NCBI GenBank assembly: GCA_037783415.1
Contig: JAZGTN010000009.1
Location: forward strand, 11,222,001 to 11,286,000
Direction of reading: 5' to 3'
Origin: Leptasterias polaris
Taxonomy: Eukaryota; Echinodermata; Asteroidea; Forcipulatida; Asteriidae
Length of the DNA: 64,000 nucleotides
The translations under genes were made by a program, and so were the position numbers. The notes under the pieces are model-generated. The model ran no database searches and had not been told where the DNA came from. It saw only the letters and a program-made list of their open reading frames with translations. Shown piece after piece: positions 9,219 through 19,560 of this stretch (position 1 is its first letter; every line of letters begins with the position of its first letter).

Positions 9219-10275
9219 CACGATTTTCATGGTTTATAAACCATGATTTGTGACACACGATTTTTATGGTTTATAAACCATGATTTGTGACACACGATTT
9301 TCATGGTTTATAAACCATGATTTGTGACACACGTTTTTTATGGTTTATAAACCATGATTTGTGACACACGTTTTTTATGGTTTATAAACCATGATTTGTG
9401 AACACACGATTTTCCTGGTTTATAAACCATGATTTGTGACACACGATTTTTATGGTTTATAAACCATGATTTGTGACACACGATTTTCATGGTTTATAAA
9501 CCATGATTTTGTGACACACGTTTTTATGGTTTATAAACCATGATTTGTGAACACACGATTTTCATGGTTTATAAACCATGATTTGTGACACACGATTTTT
9601 ATGGTTTATAAACCATGATTTGTGACACACGATTTTCATGGTTTATAAACCATGATTTGTGACACACGATTTTTATGGTTTATAAACCATGATTTGTGAC
9701 ACACGTTTTTATGGTTTATAAACCATGATTTGTGAACACACGATTTTCATGGTTTATAAACCATGATTTATAAACCATGTTTTGAAGATGCTTAAATTTT
9801 CATGGTTTATAAACCATGATTTGTAAACCCTGTTTTGATGCTTAAATTTTTATGGTTTATAAACCATGTTTTGAAGGTGCTTAAATTTTCATGGTTTATA
9901 AACCATGTTTTGAAGGTGCTTAAATTTTCATGGTTTATAAACCATGATTTGTAAACCATGTTTTATTATGCTTAAATTTTTATGGTTTATAAACCATGTT
10001 TTGAAGGTGCTTAAATTTTCATGGTTTATAAACCATGTTTTATGACGCTTCAATTTTCATGGTTTATAAACCATGGTTTATAAACCATGTTTTATGATGA
10101 TTCAATTTTCATGGTTTATAAACCATAATTTATAAGCTTTGATTGTAAATTTATGGTATGTAAACCACAAAATAAATTGACAGCACTTTCTATGGTTTAC
10201 ATCTAATTATTACAAACCATGGTAAAAACACGTCAAAAGTACGCTAAACAATTAATTGACAAACGGCGCCCCATA
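9219..10275 (-). repeat. Right terminal inverted repeat of the fold-back element
   Basis: This is the complement of the left repeat. An array of about 28 palindromic units is followed by the unique terminal 130 bp (about 10136-10275), which matches the left end with only a few changes (for example GTACTT for GTATTT). The linker types appear in the mirror order of the left array, so both arrays descend from one ancestor. Confidence 0.9.
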
Positions 10276-10281
10276 GAGAAG

Positions 10282-11262
10282 TGCACCCAGCTAACACATT
10301 ACATTGCTACAACATTGCACAACGTAGTGATAAGGTTGCAATTTGGTCGATGGGCTGACAACGTTTTGACGACGTTGCATGAACGTCAGATCTTAACATG
10401 ATTTTCAACCAATGTTGTACTTTGGTTGCATGTTGGTAGTTTATGCAACGTTACCGAAAAGTTTTTTACCGAACGTTTTCACAACATTATATTTTGGTAT
10501 TAATAGGTCTGTCTCATTAGTGAACGTAAGGGACGGACGTAAACTTGAAATTGACGTATGGTAACGTTCGGGTTTGTAACCTGAAATTTGATTGGTCATC
10601 CGATTTTCTTACACCTGGAGCACTGCCTGTCACCTCATTACTGTTGGACACATGCAAAGCTGCATTGTCTGAGAGGTGTCGGACACGCCCCCGTTCACTG
10701 AGAGATACACATATTGTGTGTATTACATAAGAGATGTGTGATCGTGGACAGTGGAAAAGCTTGCTATTCAAATTGAATTGACGGCTCAGTTGGTTGGGCC
10801 CGTTAAGCCGGAGGTCGTTGGTTCAACCCCAAATTGAATTGAGTGACATTAATTGTTGTAAAATCAAGACTTTTAGACTAATTGTGCCTAGGCTCGTAAC
10901 CACAAATAATTTGTTTGTGTATTTATTTTATTAATTTATTTTATTACATTGTATTTAGGTATTATTACAACGTAGTATTTAAGTTAGGGCACCAACGTTG
11001 TGAAGAAGTTATTTTTTGGTCTCGTTAAAACGTAGTAATTATGTTGTGACATGCACGTTGTCTGCACGTTTCATTTTGGTATCATCAAAACGTCATATTT
11101 ACACTTTGGCAGTCACGTTGTCTTGACGTTGTAAGTGGTAAAACGTAGTTTTGCCGTTCTGGCAGTCACGTTGTCAACACGTTTTATTTTGGTTACATAA
11201 CAACGTAGTAATTATGTTGTGACATGCACGTTGTCTGCACGTTGCATTGTGGTATTATCAAA
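10282..11262. repeat. Degenerate CACGTTGT tandem repeat (left part)
   Basis: Imperfect units of about 58-62 bp recur, of the form CACGTTGTC..CACGTTGTATTTTGG followed by TATTAT..AACGTAGTATTT. They are clearest at 10930-11262 and resume at 16278-16560 after the DIRS-like insertion. A separate segment (about 10505-10925), including the tRNA-like insertion, interrupts them. Confidence 0.65.
10769..10842 (+). mobile_element. Retroposed tRNA-like sequence with 13-bp direct repeats
   Basis: A 48-bp insert (10782-10829) is flanked by perfect direct repeats CAAATTGAATTGA (10769-10781 and 10830-10842). It contains an A-box-like GGCTCAGTTGG and a B-box-like GGTTCAACCCC, the internal RNA polymerase III promoter of tRNAs. 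It is too short to fold as a tRNA and lacks an acceptor stem. A SINE head or retroposed tRNA fragment fits best. The block GGAGGTCGTTGGTTCAA recurs inverted near 17340. Confidence 0.5.
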
Positions 11263-11460
11263 TCCCTCCCCACAGTAGTGTGGGCAGGGTCTACGAACGA
11301 TACTTACCTGTAGAGCAACTACGAGCATATTTCCCTAGCCGGAAGGCGCAAACGCTAAGACTTTTACACACAATAGCGCCCCCTGTTGACTCCCCATGAT
11401 GCTCCGCGGCATAGGCGCCACGTGAGCTTCCTCTTTTCTCGTGAGCGCAACATTTACACA
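11263..11460 (+). repeat. DIRS-like element, left terminal inverted repeat
   Basis: It begins TCCCTCCCCACAGTAGTG, an extension not found at the other end, then shares TTACCTGTAGAGCAACTA and the following 150 bp with the inverted right end. The two ends differ by scattered substitutions. Confidence 0.85.
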
Positions 11461-11496
11461 ACACGAGATCGAGTATAGTGGGGAAGGAGGGGGGGA

Positions 11497-11585
11497 TGCT
11501 CTACAGGTAAGTATCGTTCGTAGACCCTGCCCACACTACTGTGGGGAGGGAGTCTACGTCACTCTACTTACCTGTAGAGCAACTA
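11497..11585. repeat. DIRS-like element, internal complementary region (circle-junction template)
   Basis: The first half (11497-11551) is the complement of the left terminus. The second half (from 11552, GTCTACGTCACTC) is the complement of the right terminus. The join at 11551/11552 predicts the exact ends of the element, 11263 and 16277, which agrees with the flanking-repeat reconstruction. Confidence 0.85.
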
Positions 11586-11899
11586 GCATAGACTAGCACC
11601 GAAGAAAAGGCGGTGGGTATGCGAGATGCTACTGCATGAATGAATGAATGGGGCGTGCCTACCTAGGGGGTAGGCCTGTGTGAGTAATGCTCCGAGAGGA
11701 GCAAGACTCACCATTCCCCACTCAAGTGTATATTATAATGGATAATATAACAAACGGACCGTGGCTGGCACGGTCCTCATAGAAACAAAAAATTATAAAC
11801 TGAAAACTGCCAGCTCGACAACCGTCGAGGGAAGGTGCAGTTTTCGAGGTGAAAAAGGTGACATTAGAATATTTGTGAGACAAATAATTGTTACCTTTA

Positions 11900-12481
11900 G
11901 AGAATGAGATTCCGGGAGGACCGTTGAAGGACTCGAGAATCCAATGGACTGGAAGGAACCGTCCATCAACCCAGGTAAGGCGGATATCATCGTCATGGGG
12001 ATGATGCCAGGCTGTACCTGGACCTCTGGTGGGTTGCCATCGCAATGACGAGTGCCGGGATGACCCTGCAGCTTCATTCAAAACAGCTCTGCCAGCGGCA
12101 CCATCGGACTGCATAACATCCTTCAAGTAGCACTCCGTGAAGGTATTAGCAGACTTCCAAGCAGCCGCCTGGATGATGTCTGTCATGGGTATGCCCCGGA
12201 AAAAGGCCCACGAAGATGTGGGCGCGGATCGAGGCCGCATTGTCTCCCGGCCATTCGGGAAGGGCTGAACGAATGGCTGTTACAATCCATCGGGAGACAG
12301 AATCACGGGACGCTGGACCATGTGGCGGGACTGTAGAGATAAACAATTGCTTGCAGTCGCCACGGAGTGACTTCGTCCGGTTGACATACCACTTGAGGGC
12401 CCGGACTGGGCACCACAGCTTGTCCGGGGAAGAGAAGGACTCGGACTGATTTTTTGAGAGAAAACCCAGTCTGGGGACCAA
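11900..12481 (-). pseudogene. DIRS-like tyrosine recombinase (frameshifted)
   Basis: The region 12481-12215 reads LWCPVRALKWYVNRT, then LFISTVPPHG, typical of the middle of DIRS recombinases. After a frameshift near 12215 the second frame gives SSWAFFRGIPMTDIIQ, AAWKSANTFTECYLKDV, the conserved C-terminal part with the presumed nucleophilic tyrosine in ECYLKDV. The arginine-histidine region SIRAH is split by the frameshift. A large part of the N-terminal half and of the linker to RNase H is missing (12500-12650), so the enzyme is dead. Confidence 0.75.
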
Positions 12482-12499
12482 TCGGACCCCAGCAGGTTC

Positions 12500-13640
12500 C
12501 CAACGAATATGGCCCGACTCCAGAGATAGAGAATGTCAGTGCGCATAGGCGCGCTGACCGGGTGCCTCCCTGGCGATTGATGTAGGCCACCACTGTCCTG
12601 TTGTCGCAGCGAATGCGAATCGCCCGACCGGAGGCCGAGGGAAGGAAGTGTTTGAGGGCCTCCGACACCGCTAGGAACTCTGGGTGGCATCCCAAAGTCC
12701 CGCTATTTGGTGGGGCAACAGGATGGCTCCCCAGCCGGTCAGCGATGCGTCGGTCGTGATCGTGACCACTGGTTGTGGCTGACAGAATGCACGGCCCTTC
12801 GTGAGATTGACTGGGTCCACCCACCAGTGCAGATGGGGGATGAGCCATGTTGTTGTCGGGACCATATGGTCGATATGGTCCCGGCTTGGCCGGAAAAGGG
12901 ATAGCAGGTGGAGCTGAATAGGGCACATGCGCAACCTGCAAAACTCCACTAGGTCCACTAGGCTTGCCATAAGACCCAGCAAGCGGAGCCAAGCGCGGGC
13001 TGGGGCCCTTAGGACGGACAGAAAAAAATGTGACACACTGCCGGAGGTTCGACACGTGATCGTCGGTCGGGCGAGCCACGCGGGCGCGCCACGCGGGCGC
13101 ATAGGTCGAGTTTTGCGGCCAGAAAAGTCGACTGTTGCGTGGGGATTGGGTGGGACTTGGCTGGGTTGATGATAAAACCCAAGTCCGAGGCAAGGCCCCA
13201 CGTCAGACGGATGGCTTCGGCCACAGCTTCTCGTGACCGGCCGAGGACAATCCAGTCGTCGAGGTACATAAACACTACGAGGCCGCGCCTTCGTAATGTT
13301 GCCCCGATCACCCTTGCCACACGAGTGAAGACGCATGGGGAGGTGTAGAGGCCGAAGGGGAGCGTTGTGAACTCGTACATGATGTTCTTGTACACGAACC
13401 GGAGAAACCGTTGATGATCCGGGTGGATTGGAATGTGTAGATATGCGTCTTTGAGGTCGAGAGTCTCCGCCCACGTGTGAGGGCCGACAGACTCGAGGAC
13501 GGTTTTCAAAGTTTCCTACGGAAACGACGCGGTTTTATGAACTTGTTGAGGGGCTTGAGATTGAGGATCGGGCGCCAAGCACCGGGTTCTTTTTGGGAAC
13601 AAGGAAAAAGGTTGACGTGAAACCGACACGCGTGGCTCCG
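12500..13640 (-). pseudogene. DIRS-like reverse transcriptase and RNase H (frameshifted)
   Basis: Reverse-transcriptase motifs appear in order on the minus strand. VPKK and RPILNLKPLNKF lie near 13610-13540 in shifted frames. LDLKDAYLHIPIHPDHQRFL and the catalytic YLDDW box lie in 13509-13009. RNase H follows in another frame as ITTDASLTGWGA (near 12750), then EFLAVSEALKHFLP and the RCDNRTVVAYINRQGGT box (near 12600). The HxxHP pattern and YLDD sequence are typical of DIRS/Ngaro reverse transcriptases rather than Ty3/gypsy. At least three frameshifts disrupt it. Confidence 0.85.
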
Positions 13641-13894
13641 AGTGGTGTCACGCGAATCGCACGTTTTGAGAGAAGAGAAGAGATATTATTTCCTCTTCGA
13701 GTGCTCGGCGCTTTGCCGGTGCAGAGGGGATCTGCGTCCGGCGGATGATCATGTCCGACGGGGGGTACTCGTAAATTCTAGCGCGTAACCGCGACTGATG
13801 ATATCAAGTACCCATCGATCGGACGAAATCTGTGCCCAGGACCCCATAAAGAGACGGAGGCGGCCACCCACGGGTCTGTCGATGGGGGGCCGCC

Positions 13895-16003
13895 TTAAGA
13901 GAGGGGCGTCACTTGCGCCAGCCCCCAGAGAAACGGGGGGCTGATGCGCGCGGGCGCCTCGGGTGTCTTGTTGGAACTGGCGGGCATTGGTGGGCTGGCT
14001 TTGGATGTTGCGAAAACCAGCCCTACCCGCGCCCCGACTACGGGGACCGCCGCGTGCCTTGAAAGGTTGGCGGCGGGGATCCGGAAAGTCGACTTTGGTT
14101 TGGCCTTAGGGGCCGACTTGGCACCCTGAGCGGACGGTTTCTTAAGATTTATCTTGTCCGTCGCCTCGATACGTTTGGCCTCTGCTTCCCTGAACTCCTG
14201 GAATTTTCTGGCAAAGTGGTCACTGCCGAAAAGAGGGAGAGCATCGAAACGCTTGCGCGCAACCTCCGACGGGAGGAAGAGCGCATCCAAAATGTTAGCT
14301 CTACGGGTAGTAGTGGCCAAAGTCGACACACGGGCGAACTGTTCCAGTACCGTGCGGAGACCGAAGTCTAGGCAATGGAAAGCCGCTGTCAATAAGTCGG
14401 TCGGGATGGAGGAATCTTCCTCACAACCCGACACCAAATATTCAGTCAGGAGAAGGAGGAAGGACGATGTTCTCATCCCGAAACGGGAGGCCGAATCCGC
14501 CTTACGTAAGGTATCCTCAAACTTGTTACGGGTCCGATCCGCAAAGGCCGACTTGGCAGATGTAGGGCCACAGTCGGCTGCCAACTTGTCCTTTGCGGAG
14601 TCCGGCAGGGCCGGCGGAGAGAAAAAGGACTCAAAGTCTGCTACCGGGAAACGGTCATATGACTATTCCCGTTTCCGGTATGGTTTCCAGGATGCCTCGC
14701 CCGCTATAGCGTTGATCCGGTCTGTACACATCCGGTCCAGCGGGAGTACTGGAAAAACTGGTCCGGGTTGTGATCCGATCGCAGCCGTCCGGCGCTTGAA
14801 TGACTTTCGATCTTTTTTGGGAGCTGGATCGTCTGGTTGCGGAAGCTGAAGGACGCGGATCATGTCCCGCTGCACCAGTCGCAGCTCGGTTTCAGAAATA
14901 GAAAGCCGCTGCAGCTGGGCCACTTCGTCCCCATCCCCGGCCGAATCTGAGGCCGACTGAGGGAATGAATGCGAGGCTCGGGCCGAATCACCCTGTGGAA
15001 TTAAGGGTTGGGCCGAAACGGGCGGGGGGCCCGTGGCCGACTAAGCATCCAGCTCCGAGGCAAAAGCCATCGATGGATGAATGCTTAATCCGGGCGGAGA
15101 CGGCGGGGCACGGCTGACCGTATGCGGTAGCTCGTGGCTGACCGGTACCTCCCACGGCCGACTCTGAGCAAAGTCTAGCGGTGGGGGCCGGGGCGTTTGA
15201 AGGCTGGCCGAGGCCATGGCTGACAGCGAGGCATTTATTGATTGAAAAGCCTGCATAAAGTCGGCCGCTGAAACGGGTCCGTGATGGCGGTGCCGTTTTG
15301 AACGCCCCGAGGAAGAGGTCAAACTCGATGTAGATGGGGATCGAGTCCGGCGTTTCCCTTTCTATTTCTCCTTTTTCTTCGGGCGCGAATGGGATAGTCC
15401 CGAAGAAAAATCAGAGGTATTATGAGGCATAGGTACACCCGAGCACGGGTCAAACTTCGAAGTGGATGGAACGAGTGCTTGTTGTACCGCTGGCCACTGT
15501 TCACGGGTGGTACCAGGCAGCAGAGCTGCTGGCTGGTCCACCCGCCGTAGCAAGCCGTCCCGCGGTCCCGTGGCCACAGCCACAGAGCCGGGGGAGCATG
15601 GGGGAACGGTACTCACTGGGCCGTGACTACTGACCAGTGAGCCCGCGGTCGAGGAAGCGGGTATGATGGCCCGTTTCGCTTGACTGCCCTTATTGCCTGG
15701 GCCCGCTCCGGCAGAGGAGGAAGTTTTTGATTTAACCTTGCCAGAGCGGACCTTTCGTTGGCTTGTCCTGGGATCCTTGACCGGGGCCGAGGACTGGATA
15801 GCGTCCAAGGCCCGGTCACCGGGACTGCCAGCGCCCGGGGCCTCCATCGGCCCCGAGTGCTGGGTGGGGGCCCGCGGAGCCGGTGACAGGATATTGTCAC
15901 CGGTCCGGGCCCCCGAGGAGGCAGATCGTCCCGGGGAGAAGAATTTCTCCCCGTTAAGGACAGTCTCGCTCCTTGCCAAACGTTTCTTACTCATTATATA
16001 CAA
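13895..16003 (-). pseudogene. DIRS-like gag region (several broken frames)
   Basis: Successive minus-strand frames lie at 15362-16003, 15041-15322, 14663-14923 and 13895-14584, all Pro/Ser/Arg/Ala-rich with GC-rich codons. The last (229 codons) has a helical segment (FEDTLRKADSASRFGMRTSS, then LLTEYLVSGCE) and a basic Ala/Pro/Lys tail. Such architecture and position, upstream of the reverse transcriptase in DIRS-like elements, mark it as gag. No zinc knuckle is visible. Confidence 0.6.
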
Positions 16004-16099
16004 TAAATAATAAATAATAAATAAATAACAATAAATAACTACAAAATAATCTCTTACTCAGCGTTATAAGCGTCTTTTTGACGGAGCTCAGAGAAACAC

Positions 16100-16277
16100 G
16101 TCTGGTGACTGTGGGCGCTAAGAGAAAAGAGGAAGCTCACGTGGCGCCTATGCCGTGGGGCATCATGTGGGAGTCAACAGGGGGCGCTATTGTGTGTAAA
16201 AGCCTTAGCGTTTGCGCCTTCCGGCTAGGGAAATATGCTAATGTAGTTGCTCTACAGGTAAGTAGAGTGACGTAGAC
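16100..16277 (-). repeat. DIRS-like element, right terminal inverted repeat
   Basis: This is the complement of the left repeat, including GCGCCCCCTGTTGACTCC (16170-16190, inverted), and ends ..GAGTGACGTAGAC at 16277. Confidence 0.85.
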
Positions 16278-16560
16278 ACGTCATATTTGCGTTGTGGCAG
16301 TCACGTTGTCTTCTGTTGTATTTTGGTATTATATAAACATAGTATTTGCGTTGTGGCAGTCACGTTGTCTTCACGTTGTATTTCGGTATTATATAAACAT
16401 AGTATTTGCATTGTGGGCAGTCTCGTTGTCTTCTCGTTGTACTTTGGTAACAATAAAAACGTAATTATTAAGTTTCGGCTGTATGTTGTCTTGTTGTATT
16501 TTGGTTTGTCAGAACGTAATGTTTAAGTTTTTGTTCACGTTGTCATATTGAATATTTCAA
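16278..16560. repeat. Degenerate CACGTTGT tandem repeat (right part)
   Basis: It continues the repeat interrupted at 11262. Three clearer units of about 58-60 bp (GCGTTGTGGCAGTCACGTTGTC) are followed by decayed ones. Confidence 0.7.
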
Positions 16561-17300
16561 GCAGCTCGTTGGGATGGTTTTGGAGGCCCACAGTACAAGG
16601 CTTGTTTGACATCACAAACAATGTTTTTTCGCAATTTAGTTTTTTACATCGATTGTCATAGTTAGTACAATTAATTGGCACTTGAGGAGCGTCCCTATCA
16701 CATCTGCATCGATCAATCTAAACAGTACAACCGGTAATTGCATTTAATTGAACTTATTGTGTCAAGCAGTGCACATGGTTGAAGTGTGGATGGAGACGGG
16801 GTACGGGTTTTTGGTCTTTATGGAAGAGACATGGTTAGCGAAGGCTGAGTTTGCATGGTCTTTATTGTAGTCCACATCTCTTACAGGATATAACATAGAC
16901 TACATAGGTGTGCTACATCCTTGCTCTATGTACATAGGGAGTCAGTCTTGATATTGTAAGAAGAGCCTGTGCTATGACTCTTCACTCGTAGTGTGGGTTT
17001 GATGTAGAGACAAGTTCTACATTAATTAGATTTGATTTCAAGTTTGAGATCGCGGTTATTTCTCTGCATCAGCCACACAAAATTTCCCCCGCAGAATGGC
17101 TATCACGCGGTCTAATTCGCAATCTGTGATCGTAGGTTAAAGACGGAGGTTAATCCACAAGAGGGCGCTATTTAGGCAATTATGTATTGCTATCAGGTAG
17201 ACTAAAAACCACGAGCACAGACTTGGAACCAAGTCTAACATTAATTAGAGCGCAAATAACAAACCACAAGGGAAACTGACTGGGTAAATTTTAAATTTTA
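16561..17300. other. Non-coding, repeat-derived sequence
   Basis: No coding signal. It includes a GAGGGCGC motif seen in other echinoderm-like repeats and short inverted pieces such as CTACATAGGTGTGCTACATC. No element ends could be fixed. Confidence 0.35.
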
Positions 17301-17379
17301 AATGATTTTGGGTTGAACAAGGAAAAATTGACTAGAGCGGGATTTGAACCAACGACCTCCGGATCAACCCAAAATCATT
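17301..17379 (-). repeat. tRNA-like fragment inside a 16-bp inverted repeat
   Basis: AATGATTTTGGGTTGA (17301-17316) and its exact complement (17364-17379) enclose a 47-bp core. Read on the minus strand, the core contains GGAGGTCGTTGGTTCAAATC, a tRNA B-box context shared with the insertion at 10782-10829. This is probably the same SINE-like family in a hairpin arrangement. Confidence 0.45.
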
Positions 17380-17389
17380 AATTCTTAGA

Positions 17390-17687
17390 GCGCGCACATT
17401 TTGTGACAACCCTGTATTACTGTTGAGGGTGGTGTTTGACCTGTATCTTGGGGAAGTTTGGCCCTGACTAGGATGTCTCCTAGGCTTTTAGGGTGGCGGA
17501 ATGCAACCATGGGGCGCTCAGGGATTGCTGAACATAACCCGTTAGGAGAGGAGTGAATGATAGTCATTTTGTCATTGAGGATTGAGGAAAGTTTAGGTAG
17601 TTTAGGATGGAAAGTGGTGACCATGGCAACTCTCTTAGTCGGGACTTTTTGGGTTCCCGTGTTGGTCAACAGAGTTTGGCGAGGCAT
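17390..17687 (-). pseudogene. Penelope-like element fragment (second, distinct)
   Basis: The 100-codon minus frame contains TTFHPKLPKLSSILNDK, then IPERPMVAFRHPKSLGDILV, RAKL and finally QGCHKMCAL. The order (FHP-x-L, P-x-V-A-F-R-x-P-K-S-L-x-D-x-L-V-R-A-K, then a Cys-rich G-C-H-K-C-like motif) is the linker ahead of the GIY-YIG endonuclease in Penelope-like proteins. Both the reverse transcriptase and the endonuclease are absent. It is clearly diverged from the PLE fragment in the fold-back element. Confidence 0.7.
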
Positions 17688-19560
17688 GCTAAAGGCTCTG
17701 TTGATGGCAAGTTGTATCCTGCGTATACATATATTTTTTTAATGTTCTTAATCATTTTGTAATTTTTATTCTAATTGTAATGTTTGTTTGTAGCTGCTGG
17801 GTTTTAATTATAACGTTTTGGGGGTCATGCAACTAATAGAGTGTGTAATTATAAGAATCTATCACACCCTGGGGGTTCTGGGTTTCAAGTTTTGAGAAGA
17901 TTTGATAAATTTGGGCTTTAAAGTTAGCTTGGGAATTGGAGGAGTGCCTCATGAAAACTGGCGGCAAGTCGGTTTGGGAAAAAAACACATTTTCGGGGGT
18001 GTTTTTTTCTGGGGTAATTAGCAAAAATTATAAACGGCTGACCTGCCAAAAATTGAAAAGAAATCTGAAGTTTAGTGGTCTGAAAATATATTTGATTGGT
18101 TTTCAAGAGGCTGAGAGACTTTGTTATAACTTTGTTATAAAGTTCACAATTTTAAACTCAATATGAATACATGGTTAGAAAAGTTGGAGGGAAAGCAAAA
18201 ACGCCCCCCCCCCCCCCCAACTCAAGGCCCCCCTTCCAACCTGTTTCCCTTTTTACCGCTTCTCTACAATAAATAACCCCCTCTTGTCGATTAATTAAGA
18301 AGTTTGTAAGGTTTTTAGAATCTTATTACGAAAAAGAGACATGTTAATAACTTTTTGAGGGAAGATTTGGACGTAACTTCCAAGTATTCCAATATAATGT
18401 ACACAGTGTGTCATGCAGGTTTTTCCTCTCACATTGCTTAAAGTACATGTAAATGCTTCAACATGTTTGACCTTGTTGTAGACAAACGCAATAAAATATT
18501 CCAATTTTTTTTCCAGATTTCATATCAGTGACTTATTCTCAAAATTTTAAGCATAATTTTTTCCCCATAAAGAATAATTGACTGCCCTTATAGGGGTGCA
18601 CTACTCTAAATCGACCAAAAATTCATGCGCCAAGCTACTTATCATAATTTGTAAACCCACAATTTATTTTTAATTATAACGTTTTGGGGGTCATGCAACT
18701 AATAGAGTGTGTAATTATAAGAATCTATCACACCCTGGGGGTTCTGGGTTTCAAGTTTTGAGGAGATTTGATAAATTTGGGCTTTAAAGTTGGTCCTATT
18801 TAGCTTGGGAATTGGAGGAGTGCCTCATGAAAACTGGCGGCAAGTCGGTTTGGGAAAAAACACATTTTCGGGGGTGTTTTTTTCTGGGGTAATTAGCAAA
18901 AATTCCAAACGGCTGACCTGCCAAAAATTGAAAAGAAATCTGAAGTTTAGTGGTCTGAAAATATATTTGATTGGTTTTCAAGAGGCTGAGAGACTTTTAA
19001 CAATTTTTTTAGAATTTTTGAATATTTAGCATTTATCATTGTTTGCTATGGGAGTCTATTTAGAGGGGTGAAACCCTGAGGGTGCACTACTCTAAATCGA
19101 CCAAAAATTCATGCGCCAAGCTACTTATCATAATTTGTAAACCCACAATTTATTTTTTATTATAACGTTTTGGGGGTCATGCAACTAATAGAGTGTGTAA
19201 TTATAAGAATCTATCACAACCTGGGGTTCTGGGTTTCAAGTTTTGAGGAGATTTGATAAATTTGGGCTTTAAAGTTGGTCCTATTTAGCTTGGGAATTGG
19301 AGGAGTGCCTCATGAAAACTGGCGGCAAGTCGGTTTGGGAAAAAACACATTTTCGGGGGTGTTTTTTCTGGGGTAATTAGCAAAAATTCCAAACGGCTGA
19401 CCTGCCAAAAATTGAAAAGAAATTTGAAGTTTAGTGGTCTGAAAATATATTTGATTGGTTTTCAAGAGGCTGAGAGACTTTTAACAATTTTTTGAGAATT
19501 TTTGAATATTTAGCATTTATCATTGTTTGCTATGGGAGTCTATTTAGAGGGGTGAAACCC

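Larger units (their letters stand above)
1185..10275. mobile_element. Giant composite fold-back transposable element (9.1 kb), 6-bp target duplication
   Basis: The element starts with TATGGGGCGCCGTTTGTC and ends with the exact inverted sequence. It is flanked on both sides by GAGAAG (1179-1184 and 10276-10281). The ends stay inverted and nearly identical for about 130 bp of unique sequence and then continue as arrays of palindromic repeats (left 1320-2518; right 9220-10135 plus 4439-4511). Inside lie a PLE-bearing palindrome (2521-4438) and a later LTR-retrotransposon insertion (4515-9218). Long terminal repeats made of short tandem repeats resemble sea-urchin TU and Drosophila FB/Galileo fold-back elements. 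TU elements are reported with 8-bp duplications, so the class is not settled. No transposase is visible, so it is presumably moved in trans. Confidence 0.8.
11263..16277 (-). mobile_element. DIRS-like (tyrosine recombinase) retrotransposon, 5.0 kb, degenerate
   Basis: It has terminal inverted repeats of about 170-180 bp (about 11263-11460 and 16100-16277). An 89-bp internal region at 11497-11585 holds the complements of both termini joined head to tail. That is the DIRS1 arrangement, used as template for completing a circular intermediate. On the minus strand follow gag-like frames, a DIRS-type reverse transcriptase, RNase H and a tyrosine recombinase, all broken by frameshifts. The flanks ..ATTATCAAA and ACGTCATATTTGC rejoin to match the uninterrupted repeat at about 11085, showing precise insertion without target duplication, as expected for tyrosine-recombinase integration. 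It is GC-rich relative to the host DNA. Confidence 0.9.

Noticed and set aside
10785..10830. A functional tRNA gene
   Set aside because: It is too short, has no acceptor stem pairing, and lies between 13-bp duplications, so it is a retroposed fragment.
17924..19029. Repeated small frames in the 485-bp blocks
   Set aside because: Frames shift between copies through small indels and no protein pattern is conserved, so they are non-coding repeats.
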